DNA of 64,000 bases. Origin: a bacterium. GTDB taxonomy: Bacteria > Verrucomicrobiota > Kiritimatiellia > CAIKKV01 > CAITUY01. The stretch lies in assembly GCA_037128595.1 (NCBI GenBank), contig JBAXWB010000024.1:1-64000 (forward strand), in the 5' to 3' direction. The notes under the pieces were generated by a model. The model made no database searches. It was given only the letters and a program-made list of their open reading frames with translations, and was not told the origin of the DNA. The translations under genes and the position numbers were made by a program. Positions 7,486 to 16,279 of this stretch are shown in pieces (the stretch's first letter is position 1; every line of letters starts with the position of its first letter).

Positions 7486-9627
7486 ATGAGTAAAATGGCA
7501 TTATTTTCTCTGATCGCGGGGGTGGCGGTGGCGTCATCCGGTGCCGTGCCAAATTTATACGAAACGTTCGATTCACTCTATGACAATGGCTTTACTTTCC
7601 CCACCGCATCCTCCACCAATGGGTGGCAGGCCGCGTCCGCGTCGTCGTCGGTGACCAATGGGGGGGCGGTATCGGCGCCAAATGCGGCCCTTCTCGCTGG
7701 TGCGGTCGCCCTGACCAACGCCCAGGCCGGTTCCGTCGGACTCAGGGTCTGGACGGATTACCAGGTGAATCCTGCGCTGGGAGTGGAACCCCTGAACCTG
7801 CCGACCAATGCCGCCAGTTTCCTGTGCTATTTCAGCAGCAATGGCTGGCTGATGGTGGCGACACCGTCCGGCTGCCAGGCGTATACCAATGACATCTGGG
7901 GGAGCCGCGTTCCGCCCGCTACCAATGGTTATGCGCGAGTGTCGATCTTTCAGGACTATTCAACCTCGAAACAGGCGGTGCTTCTGAATGCCCAACTGGT
8001 GGCGCAGGATTTGCCGTTTGTGGGGAGCGCGAGCAATTACAACCAGTTGGTGTTCCGGAACAGCGATTCCAATTCCTGGCTGGATAATGTCTGGATCAAG
8101 ACCAATATCGGGCCGACCGACCTGGTGGGAGACCGCAATGGTGATGAGACGAATGACGCGGTCGAACTCCAGCTTTACGGCTATGCCAGCCGGACACAAT
8201 ACGTCGGTGGGGCAGGATATCCCAACTACCCTGCGATCCAGGCAGCCGTAAACGCCTGGCGGGCACGGGACGCTTTATATGTTTCAGCCGGTTCCTATTC
8301 AGGTGATGTGATAGTCACGAATGTAATTCCCTTCACCGGCGGCGCGTTCACCAACAGCGGCACGCTTACCCTCCGCACGGGTTCCGGTATGGTTTTCCAG
8401 AATCCGATGAACTGGGGGACCGTGAATGTTGACACGAACTCGTTCGCCACATTTGATGGGGCGTTGGTTTGCAGCAATTTGATTGTCCGGTCGGGCGCGA
8501 CGGTGGTGATGCAGTCGCTGACCTGCAGCAATCTGACGGTGGAGGCGGGGGCGCACTTCACCTGTAATGGCGCTTTCCAGTGTTCGGGATCCTGTCTGTT
8601 CAATTCCGGCACGGTGGTGGTTTTTTCAGGAATGGTGGCCTGCGGCGGCTCGTTCACGGTGGTCAGCGGGGCTTCCGTCAACCTGGTGCAAGGGGCGACG
8701 CTGGGGGCATTGGTGGACAACGGGTCGGTGACGGTCGGCGCGGGTCAGACGCTGGCGGTGACGACGGCTTCGGTGTCGGGGGGAGTCCAGGTGACGGGTT
8801 CAGGGACGATTTCGGTAGGCGGCACGTTGAGCGTGACGGGGAGCGGATTGCTGACCTTTACCAGCAGCAGGCTCGTTGTCATTCCCCGCGGAGTGGATAT
8901 GACGGGCACTTTCACGGTGGATAATACGTGGGGGACGGCGGCGACTATGAATCTGCCGTTTACGGATGATTTTGAGTCCTATGCGAATAATACGACCCTT
9001 ACGACGCTCGGTTTCCGGGGGTGGAATGCTTCGGCAGGAACAGTGAAGGTGCAGACCTCGGTCAAGCATGGCGGAAACAACGCTCTGGTGGTGCCAGGTA
9101 GCACGGTGGTCTCAAATCGTGTTGACTCAGGTGCCGCGACGCGGATCTGGACGGATTATTATGTCCAGCCTACGATCGGATTGTTACCGGATTCTCTGCC
9201 AACGAACACCGCCAGCTTCTTAGCCTATGTGAATACTAACGGTTATCTGGTGGTAGAGGTGGCCGGAGGTGGATGGGTTGTCTGTTCCAATAAATACGAC
9301 AATACTCCGGTGACGCCGATTTCAACGGGCGCCTTCACGCGAATCACGATTTGCCAGGAACTGGTCCATCACACCTTTGCCGTTTTCGTGGCGGGCGATC
9401 TGGTGGCGCAGGGGTTGGTCTCGCCCGTCAGCCTGAACCGATATTCGGGATTTGTTGCGGATAATAAGGATGATTCGTCATATATTGATAACGTCTCCAT
9501 CACGACAACCGTACCGTCAGAGGGGACTTCGGACATGAACCACAATAGTGTCCCGGATGCCATTGAGATTCATGTAAGCGATACGGCCACTTTCCCGCCG
9601 GGCGGAAGTCTCTTTAAAATCCGGTAG
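7486..9627 (+). CDS. Secreted jelly-roll/beta-helix/jelly-roll protein with Ca-binding-like repeats (cassette A)
   Basis: A 713-residue exported protein. I chose the ATG at 7486 because it gives a clean signal peptide (MSKMALFSLIAG...SSGA, then VPNLYE). Visible layout: an N-terminal jelly-roll-like domain (about 30-210), a calcium-binding-type DRNGDETNDAVEL loop (about 216), an entry segment with VGGAGYP, a beta-helix with recurring Cys-Ser-Asn steps (about 260-470), a second jelly-roll-like domain (about 487-680) and a second loop DMNHNSVPDAIE (about 683). The tail is GGSLFKIR. The two jelly-roll domains resemble each other (WTDY, LPTN-ASF, VAQ-L, DNV). It is paralogous to the protein at 18938. 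Adhesion or glycan binding is inferred. Confidence 0.82.
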   Translation: MSKMALFSLIAGVAVASSGAVPNLYETFDSLYDNGFTFPTASSTNGWQAASASSSVTNGGAVSAPNAALLAGAVALTNAQAGSVGLRVWTDYQVNPALGVEPLNLPTNAASFLCYFSSNGWLMVATPSGCQAYTNDIWGSRVPPATNGYARVSIFQDYSTSKQAVLLNAQLVAQDLPFVGSASNYNQLVFRNSDSNSWLDNVWIKTNIGPTDLVGDRNGDETNDAVELQLYGYASRTQYVGGAGYPNYPAIQAAVNAWRARDALYVSAGSYSGDVIVTNVIPFTGGAFTNSGTLTLRTGSGMVFQNPMNWGTVNVDTNSFATFDGALVCSNLIVRSGATVVMQSLTCSNLTVEAGAHFTCNGAFQCSGSCLFNSGTVVVFSGMVACGGSFTVVSGASVNLVQGATLGALVDNGSVTVGAGQTLAVTTASVSGGVQVTGSGTISVGGTLSVTGSGLLTFTSSRLVVIPRGVDMTGTFTVDNTWGTAATMNLPFTDDFESYANNTTLTTLGFRGWNASAGTVKVQTSVKHGGNNALVVPGSTVVSNRVDSGAATRIWTDYYVQPTIGLLPDSLPTNTASFLAYVNTNGYLVVEVAGGGWVVCSNKYDNTPVTPISTGAFTRITICQELVHHTFAVFVAGDLVAQGLVSPVSLNRYSGFVADNKDDSSYIDNVSITTTVPSEGTSDMNHNSVPDAIEIHVSDTATFPPGGSLFKIR

Positions 9628-9670
9628 GGATGCTAAACTCTTTTCTGTCATGTAAGTATAAGGAAATCCG

Positions 9671-11242
9671 ATGAAAATTAAAACCATTGCATTGCTAACC
9701 ATACTTCTTGCTTTATCCCAGGCATCCAAATGTGCGGGGCAGGTTCTCCCGCCTGCTAAAAGCCGCCTCGGGATGAACCTTGCCGGCCCATGCGACTGGA
9801 CCACCGAATATGTCTTTGTCGACGTGTTCCGCATGTCGCGTCAGTGGATTAGCCAGAAACAGGGGGCCAACTGGGGAAAAGGCCCGGAGCTGGACCGGGA
9901 CGAGAACGGCTGGATCAACAAGCTTGAAGATAGCTGCTGGGCCGAAACGCCGATCCTCACCAGTAACAATGGCCACGCCCCGTCAGGTCAATATGTCTGC
10001 CTCTACGAGGGCCAGGGTGAAATTGATTTCACCCACAACAGCACCGTTGTTTCCCGCGAACCCGGTCGTATCGTTGTAAATATTGACACGCAGAAGGGCG
10101 GCACTTTCCTCGCGCTACGGTCAACCAACCCCACCAACCACGTCAGAAATATAAGGGTCATTATGCCCGGTTTCGAGCAGTCATACAAACGTGATCCCTA
10201 CTACCCGCCGTTCCTCCGTCGCTGGCAGGAGTTCAATACGTTCCGCTTTATGGAATGGATGGAAACCAATGGCTCGAAGCAGAAGGAATGGAGCGATCGG
10301 GCAACCCCTTCATATTGCAATTACACCGAACGCGGTATGCCTGTGGAGGTCATGGTTGACCTGTGCAACCGGCTGAAGATCAACCCCTGGTTCTGCCTGC
10401 CGCATGGTGCCTCGGACGATTATGTTGCCAATCTCGCAACACTCGTGAAGAAACGGCTCGATCCGACCCTGAAGGTCTATATCGAGTACTCCAATGAGGT
10501 ATGGAACGGGATGTTCGAACAGCATCGCTATGCCGAGAACAAGGGGCAGGCTCTTAAGCTCGGCCCCAAAGAGCGCCCGTGGGAAGGTGTGGCCATGTAC
10601 TATGGAAAGCGTTCCCAGGAAATCTTCAAGATCTGGGAGGGCGTCTTCAACGGGCATGAGCGGCTCTACCGGGTGATCGCCTGGCAGGCCGCAGGCGGCG
10701 AATACTGGAGCGACGCGATGTTGCTTGGAAACAATGACACCGGAAAACATGCGGACGTTCTGGCCATCGCGCCGTATATCACCCTATGCATCGGGCCGAC
10801 CACCCAGCCGACCTCCGACGACGTTTCAAAGTGGACCGTTGACCGGGTGCTCGATTTCGTCGAAACCAATGCCATGCCGGAAAGCATCAAGTGGATCAAC
10901 ACCCAGAAAAAGGTGGCGAACAAGTATGGACTCAAGCTGGCCTGTTATGAGGCAGGCCAGCACCTCGTCGGAGTCGGGGGTGGCGAAAACAACGAGGCGA
11001 TGACCAGTCTCTTCCATGCCGCCAACCGTCATCCACGCATGGGCGCTATTTACCGGAAATATCTGGACGCCTGGCGTGATGCCGGTGGCGACCTCATGTG
11101 TATCTACGCTTCGACAGGCGTTTGGAGCAAGTGGGGAAGCTTTAGCCTGACGGAATACCTCGACGAGACCGAAAGGGATCAACCTAAATTCAAGGCTGTC
11201 ATGGAGTGGAACCACGGCAATCCCAGGAGCGGGTTGGAATAA
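9671..11242 (+). CDS. Secreted clan GH-A-like glycoside hydrolase
   Basis: A 523-residue protein with a signal peptide cut around CAG-QVLPP (residue about 24). The central region reads like a TIM-barrel hydrolase: the segment VYIEYSNEVWN has the Asn-Glu pair that forms the end of strand 4 with the acid/base Glu in clan GH-A, and a later LACYEAGQH is a candidate for the strand 7 nucleophile. It resembles proteins annotated as cellulose-binding or cellulase-like in planctomycetes, but I cannot name a GH family. A good ribosome site (AAGGAAATCC) precedes the start. It sits between the secreted protein and GH172 of cassette A and has no counterpart in cassette B. Confidence 0.7.
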   Translation: MKIKTIALLTILLALSQASKCAGQVLPPAKSRLGMNLAGPCDWTTEYVFVDVFRMSRQWISQKQGANWGKGPELDRDENGWINKLEDSCWAETPILTSNNGHAPSGQYVCLYEGQGEIDFTHNSTVVSREPGRIVVNIDTQKGGTFLALRSTNPTNHVRNIRVIMPGFEQSYKRDPYYPPFLRRWQEFNTFRFMEWMETNGSKQKEWSDRATPSYCNYTERGMPVEVMVDLCNRLKINPWFCLPHGASDDYVANLATLVKKRLDPTLKVYIEYSNEVWNGMFEQHRYAENKGQALKLGPKERPWEGVAMYYGKRSQEIFKIWEGVFNGHERLYRVIAWQAAGGEYWSDAMLLGNNDTGKHADVLAIAPYITLCIGPTTQPTSDDVSKWTVDRVLDFVETNAMPESIKWINTQKKVANKYGLKLACYEAGQHLVGVGGGENNEAMTSLFHAANRHPRMGAIYRKYLDAWRDAGGDLMCIYASTGVWSKWGSFSLTEYLDETERDQPKFKAVMEWNHGNPRSGLE

Positions 11243-11253
11243 CCGGAGTATCT

Positions 11254-12927
11254 ATGTTGGCATCATTAAGCACATTACGTAGGGCGAAAACCTCGCGATG
11301 TTCATCCTGGGATCGCAGCGGGAGAAATGACGACTGGTGGCGTATCGCCGCCGGAGAAACCCGGGTTTTGGCCGATATCAAAGGGCCTGGCCGCATCACC
11401 CACATCTGGATGACGCAAAACAAGAACTACCGCGAATGCCTGGTGAAGATTACGTTTGATAACGCGTCGGCGCCCTCGGTTCTGGTCCCGCTCGGCGACT
11501 TCTTCGGGCTCGGCCATGGTCTCGTCAACAGTTACCAGTCCCTTCTCTTCAGCGCCTCGGCCAATACCCATGCCCACAACATCTTCAACGACGGGTGCGC
11601 CTTGAACTGCTACGCGCCCATGCCTTTCCGGGAGCGCGCGGTCGTCGAACTGGTCAATGAAACCGATGCGGACCATAATCAGTATTTCTATATTGACTAC
11701 GAGACCACAGATTCCGTGCCAGGCGACGATATGGGTTACTTTCATGCGGAATTCCGCCGGGCGAACCCCTTCGGTGGCTGGGGCCATGAAATTACGGTCA
11801 ACACCCCGGAATGCAATATCGCAAACAAGGAGCGTCTGGCCTGGGATAACAACTACGTCATCCTGGAAACCAGGGGGCGCGGACACTATATCGGCTGCAA
11901 CCTCAGCGTCACCAACCTGCAGGGCTCCTGGTGGGGCGAAGGCGACGACATGATCTGGGTTGACGGCTATAAGTGGCCGCCGGACCTCCATGGAACCGGA
12001 AGCGAAGATTATCTCAATCAAGCTTGGGGGATGCAACCGAACGCCTTCTTGCGCAATGGCTCGTCGATCTTTGAAAACAACACCAAAGTCAGGGCAGGCT
12101 CCTCGTTGAACCCCAGTGCCGCCAGCGATGGTGGCTATCAAACCAGCTATGTGCATCATCTGGAAAATCCGGTCCATTTCACCGAGGAAATCAAAGTCAC
12201 CATCGAGCACGGACATGGAAATCATCTCAGGAACGAGATGGCCAGCGTGGCCTATTGGTATGCGGACCGGCCCTGTGCGGCCTGTCCTGTTCCGCCACTG
12301 GTGAAGCGTCTGCCAATCCTGCGCGACGAGGACGGTAAATGGATTGTCGATGACAAACGACAGACCGGTTCCCGGGACATCGTCCTGAACGACGAGATGA
12401 AGGCAGGCAAGGTGCGATGGGCGGACAATGAGTGCAACCCGCGCAAATTCGAGGAAGAGTTCGATCCCGTTCCCCTTTCCGGCTGGGAATGGGCCGGTCC
12501 ATTCAGTGTCAAGAAAAGCGTGGATGTGCTTGCGCCAGACCTCAGCAGCGTTTTCAAACCCGAGGAAGGCCTCGCGGAAAACGGACGAGCCTATTCTGAG
12601 CCGGGTCTTTGGAAGCCGTGCGGCGAAATGGAGAATGGTATTTTCGACTTCGCCAAGTGGAATGGCTCATTCACGCCCTGCATCTGTTATGCCCGCCTAA
12701 AGCTGGCGAGCAAGGGCGATGCCGCTGTGCCGATGGGCTTGCGGGTGGACTACTTCGCGAGACTTTGGATTAACGGCAAAGAGATCGAGCTGAAGCGTAT
12801 CAATGGGGCTCCATCATCGCCGATTCGTTTCCCCGCAATATTGAAAGACGGCGAGAATGAAGTTCTTATCAAAGTCCATCCCGGGGGACTTGGTCACGCC
12901 TTCGTCGTGAATATTGGAAAAAAGTGA
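11254..12927 (+). CDS. GH172-family (DUF2961) glycosidase with C-terminal extension
   Basis: A 557-residue DUF2961 protein. Characterised members of this family (now GH172) act on alpha-fructofuranosyl or arabinofuranosyl linkages, so a furanosidase or related activity is likely, but the substrate cannot be read from sequence. Key conserved segments are IWMTQNKNY, VPLGDFFG, a WWGEGDD motif and GTGSEDY; glutamates in such motifs are the likely catalytic pair. After about residue 370 there is an extra beta-rich domain of about 180 residues that the cassette B paralogue lacks. I place the start at 11254, after CCGGAG, rather than at the upstream ATG that overlaps the previous gene. No signal peptide is seen. 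Confidence 0.85.
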   Translation: MLASLSTLRRAKTSRCSSWDRSGRNDDWWRIAAGETRVLADIKGPGRITHIWMTQNKNYRECLVKITFDNASAPSVLVPLGDFFGLGHGLVNSYQSLLFSASANTHAHNIFNDGCALNCYAPMPFRERAVVELVNETDADHNQYFYIDYETTDSVPGDDMGYFHAEFRRANPFGGWGHEITVNTPECNIANKERLAWDNNYVILETRGRGHYIGCNLSVTNLQGSWWGEGDDMIWVDGYKWPPDLHGTGSEDYLNQAWGMQPNAFLRNGSSIFENNTKVRAGSSLNPSAASDGGYQTSYVHHLENPVHFTEEIKVTIEHGHGNHLRNEMASVAYWYADRPCAACPVPPLVKRLPILRDEDGKWIVDDKRQTGSRDIVLNDEMKAGKVRWADNECNPRKFEEEFDPVPLSGWEWAGPFSVKKSVDVLAPDLSSVFKPEEGLAENGRAYSEPGLWKPCGEMENGIFDFAKWNGSFTPCICYARLKLASKGDAAVPMGLRVDYFARLWINGKEIELKRINGAPSSPIRFPAILKDGENEVLIKVHPGGLGHAFVVNIGKK

Positions 12928-12975
12928 TGACCGGTGCGGAGTTTATTGACGGCGGAGTACATTACTGGATAAGCC

Positions 12976-15030
12976 ATGATTAAAGCCCTCGACGAACTCG
13001 AACCGAACAAGGCGGTGGCCCTCACCCCCCCCGGCAGTGGCGGAGTCGATCCGAGCGTTCGGAAGGTGATTCTGATTTGCAAGAATCACCTCGATCTCGG
13101 GTTCACCGAGTCGGTGGCGAAGGTCACCCACGACGCGATCAATTGGATGTTGCCGGTTGCGATTGGGCAGTCGGAGATCCTGCGCAAGGAGGGCCTGAAT
13201 TTCGTCTGGACCGTGCCTGCCTGGACGGCATTCCGGGCCTTGGAGCTTCATGCCGGAAATAGTCTAAAGCAAATTGAACAAGCGATGGAACGGGGTGATG
13301 TGGCCTGGCATGCGTTGCCATTCACCATGCATTGTGAACTGCTCGACCCCGAACTCTTCAATGCGGGTCTCGCGCTGGCGCGCCGGTTGGATCAGCGCTT
13401 CGGGAAGACAACCATTGCCGCAAAAGCCACCGACGTCCCCGGCAATACCCGGGGGATCGTGCCACTGCTGGCAGCGGCCGGAGTGCGCCTGCTTCACATC
13501 GGCGTCAACCACATGAGCGCGGTGCCGGATGTCCCGCCTGTGTTTCGTTGGCGGGACCGGGCGACCGGTTCGGAGGTCACCACTATTTACTGCCGGGGTT
13601 ACGGAGCGGATCACCGTATTGATGGCGCTGATACCGTGCTGGCGTTTCGGATGGTGGGCGATAACTGCGAGGTACCGTCCCTGGACGATATCCGCGCCTG
13701 GTTCGACGCGGCACGCCGGAAGTGGCCCCATGCGAACATTGCCTTCGGGCGCCTGGATGAATTTGCCGAAGCCATCGAACCGCTTACCGGCTCGTTTCCG
13801 GTAGTCGATCAAGAGATCGGCGATACCTGGATCCATGGCGGGGGCACAGATCCCTGGAAACTTTCCCGCTATCGCGCGCTGCTGCGGCTCCACAAGGAGT
13901 GGCTGCGCAGCGAACGACTGTTGCCTGCTCGCCAGGATTACGTCACATTTACCACGCAGTTGCTCTGCGTTCCAGAGCACACCTGGGGGGTTTCCATTAC
14001 GCCGCATCTGTTGGGGGACCTGGATCATTACCGGAACGCGGACTTCGATCGGGTGCGGCACCGGGGCACATTCCGAATGGCGGAAGCCTCATGGCAGGAG
14101 CAGCGTGATTACATTGAGCGAGCCGTGGAGGCGCTGGCGGATCGGACGTTGGCGGAGGAGGCGGAGGCGAGTTTTCGCGAGTTGATTCCGGTTCGTCCGG
14201 ATCTCCAAGGGTTTCAGCCGCTCGACCCGGATGCGCCGCTGGAAGCGGGTCCTTGGAGACTGCGGTTCGCCGCGGGCGGTATTTCATCTCTGGTTGACTC
14301 GGAGACCGGGCGGGAATGGGTCACTGGGGGAGGGGTGCTGGGGAGGTTCGGCTATCAAACGCGATCCGTGACGGAGATGCGCGCTTTCGTGGAGTCTTAT
14401 ACCAACGGGGCAAGCTGGGCCGGTGCGGATTTCGGAAAACCCGGTATGCCGGAAGATGCCATTGGTAAATGGTGGGATTCGGCGGTGGTGTCGGTTCTGG
14501 TTGCCCGCGAAGCCGATTGCACCAGGGTGATTGCTCAACTCGCTCCGGCCGCCCAGGCGCATCTTGAATATGGGGCACCGCGCGAGGTATGGCTGGAATG
14601 GACCTTTTCGCATACCAATCATCATATCGAGCTGAGGGTGACGTGGTTCGGCAAGACGGCCACGCGTTTGCCCGAGAGCGCCTGGTGTGCCTTTCCTCTC
14701 GCTGTGCCAGATCCCTCCGGATGGCGATTGCATAAGCTCGGACGCGAAATTGCTCCAGGCGAGGTCGTTTCCAAGGGCGCTCGCCTGCTGCACGCGATCC
14801 AGGACGGAGTCGTTTGGAGGGGTACAAACGGCCAGTCGGTTTGGATCGAATCCAAAGATGCCTGCCTGGTTGCGCCGGGGCAACCTTCGCTCGGCCTTTT
14901 CGATGATCGCTTCAAGGATTTGGCAGGAGGGATGCACTTCAATCTTCATAATAACTTCTGGGGAACAAACTTCCCCGCCTGGTATGATGACGATGCGGTA
15001 TTTCGGTTTGCCCTCGTTTTCTCTGAATAA
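12976..15030 (+). CDS. GH38-like DUF5054 protein
   Basis: A 684-residue protein resembling DUF5054 proteins, which are distant relatives of GH38 alpha-mannosidases. The N-terminal KNHLDLGFTE segment (about residues 35-45) has the His-x-Asp that binds zinc in GH38, and AKATDVPGN matches the second conserved Asp region. The C-terminal half is beta-rich, as in the family, with a typical ending rich in aromatic residues (NFWGTNFPAWYDDD). No signal peptide is visible. An in-frame TAA lies directly before the ATG at 12976, fixing the start. It is the last gene of cassette A and lies 48 bases after GH172. Substrate is unknown. Confidence 0.75.
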   Translation: MIKALDELEPNKAVALTPPGSGGVDPSVRKVILICKNHLDLGFTESVAKVTHDAINWMLPVAIGQSEILRKEGLNFVWTVPAWTAFRALELHAGNSLKQIEQAMERGDVAWHALPFTMHCELLDPELFNAGLALARRLDQRFGKTTIAAKATDVPGNTRGIVPLLAAAGVRLLHIGVNHMSAVPDVPPVFRWRDRATGSEVTTIYCRGYGADHRIDGADTVLAFRMVGDNCEVPSLDDIRAWFDAARRKWPHANIAFGRLDEFAEAIEPLTGSFPVVDQEIGDTWIHGGGTDPWKLSRYRALLRLHKEWLRSERLLPARQDYVTFTTQLLCVPEHTWGVSITPHLLGDLDHYRNADFDRVRHRGTFRMAEASWQEQRDYIERAVEALADRTLAEEAEASFRELIPVRPDLQGFQPLDPDAPLEAGPWRLRFAAGGISSLVDSETGREWVTGGGVLGRFGYQTRSVTEMRAFVESYTNGASWAGADFGKPGMPEDAIGKWWDSAVVSVLVAREADCTRVIAQLAPAAQAHLEYGAPREVWLEWTFSHTNHHIELRVTWFGKTATRLPESAWCAFPLAVPDPSGWRLHKLGREIAPGEVVSKGARLLHAIQDGVVWRGTNGQSVWIESKDACLVAPGQPSLGLFDDRFKDLAGGMHFNLHNNFWGTNFPAWYDDDAVFRFALVFSE

Positions 15031-15097
15031 TCAAAATTCCGGATAATAGGGGTTATTCGTAAACTCAGCGACATTTGGCCTTGAGCCATTTGCCTGG

Positions 15098-16138
15098 TCA
15101 GCGCCTCAATTCCGGCAGACAGATGGCGGTATGTGCGGCCCGATCGACGTCCTCCCATTCCATCTCAATTTCCATGGTGGCAGGGTTCTTGGGCAGGCCA
15201 CGTTCCCCGGTGCGGAGCAGCGAATCAAGCCAGTCCGCCGCGCGGTTTCCGATCCCGTCGTGAGACAGGAGGTATCCAGGACAGTTTGGCATTGTGCTAG
15301 ATTTCCACAATGAGACAAAACTTTCAGGATTAACGAGTTCACGCCAGCCGGCGTTGCGCAGTAGCCACCAGAAAATGTCATTAAAGCCCAAGATGCACTC
15401 AGGTTGATACCGGTCGAGCCATTTCCTGGTGCGGAGAAGGGTGTCGGGGTTGGTGACGGATTCCTCGGGTTGGATGGTAAGCATGGGAATGCGGAGGCGG
15501 GTGGGCAGGTCGCTCTGGCGGTCCACAAAGGCGGCACGTCGGTCGTGAAAGTCGAGTGCATAGGGCATGTCAAAGAGCATCATGCCGATGCGTTTAAAGC
15601 CCCGTGCGACGGCATAATCCCAGGCTCCCTGGACCGCGCGGAAGTGATTCGGCATGATCAGGTGGACGGGGGGGCGAAACGCCCCTTCACTGATTCCTAC
15701 TGTTGCAAAGTGGGGCCAATCGAAGGATTCGCAGAATCCCGGTGTAAAGATTTGAGCGATGGCGACCCCCATGATCCCCCGATTGTAAAGGATGTCAGAA
15801 AGGCGCCGCCCATCGACATAGTCGCTGATAATGAATTTATCCACTCGATAGCCGAGGTGGTCGGCCTGCTTGATCAGGCCAGCCTGACCTTCAAACTCCC
15901 TTTTATCGCTGATCAAGGCCACTGTGGCGGAGGCCATTGAACGGTGTCCGTGCCAACGGGAGGCGGCCATTGACGCCAGTACCGGGTCCGGCCGGTAGTC
16001 CATTTGACGCGCGATCTGCTGGATTTTCTTGCGGGTTGTATCGGGCAACCGTCCTCGGTTACGCAGCGCCATCGATACGGTGGCGGTCGAATAGCCGGTT
16101 TTCACCGCAATGTCATGAATGGTGGTGCGAGTCATCAT
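15098..16138 (-). CDS. LacI-family transcriptional regulator (cassette B)
   Basis: A 346-residue LacI-type regulator: an N-terminal helix-turn-helix (TIHDIAVKTGYSTATVSMAL), hinge, then a ligand-binding domain. I chose the ATG at 16138 (or 16135) because it aligns with the start of the cassette A regulator; the longer frame from 16180 would add 14 residues upstream of the DNA-binding domain. It is divergent from the secreted protein at 16280, with candidate operators at 16185-16200 and 16203-16219 in between. Shared blocks with the other regulator extend through the ligand pocket (RPPVHLxMPNHFRAVQG, ALDFHDRR), so the effectors may be related. Confidence 0.92.
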   Translation of the reverse strand: MMTRTTIHDIAVKTGYSTATVSMALRNRGRLPDTTRKKIQQIARQMDYRPDPVLASMAASRWHGHRSMASATVALISDKREFEGQAGLIKQADHLGYRVDKFIISDYVDGRRLSDILYNRGIMGVAIAQIFTPGFCESFDWPHFATVGISEGAFRPPVHLIMPNHFRAVQGAWDYAVARGFKRIGMMLFDMPYALDFHDRRAAFVDRQSDLPTRLRIPMLTIQPEESVTNPDTLLRTRKWLDRYQPECILGFNDIFWWLLRNAGWRELVNPESFVSLWKSSTMPNCPGYLLSHDGIGNRAADWLDSLLRTGERGLPKNPATMEIEMEWEDVDRAAHTAICLPELRR

Positions 16139-16184
16139 TAATACCAACGATAACCACTGTGGGATGAGATAGGCAAGCATTTTA

Positions 16185-16200
16185 GGTTAACGGCATAACC
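16185..16200. promoter_or_regulatory. Candidate LacI-type operator, cassette B
   Basis: GGTTAACGGCATAACC has inverted ends (GGTTA and TAACC) and contains TTAACGG, which is also present in the cassette A site at 4515. It lies between the divergent regulator and the secreted protein gene. Regulation is inferred from position and sequence similarity. Confidence 0.5.
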
Positions 16201-16202
16201 AC

Positions 16203-16219
16203 AACAAGAGGTACTTGTT
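16203..16219. promoter_or_regulatory. Second palindrome in the cassette B control region
   Basis: AACAAG and CTTGTT form a perfect 6-bp inverted repeat with a 5-base spacer. It lies two bases beyond the first palindrome. It may be a second regulator half-site pair; no equivalent was seen in cassette A. Confidence 0.35.
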
Positions 16220-16279
16220 TATGGCCGATGATGCTAATCTTCTAGCCTGAACAGGATTATGTGAAAAAGGGAGGGGCAC

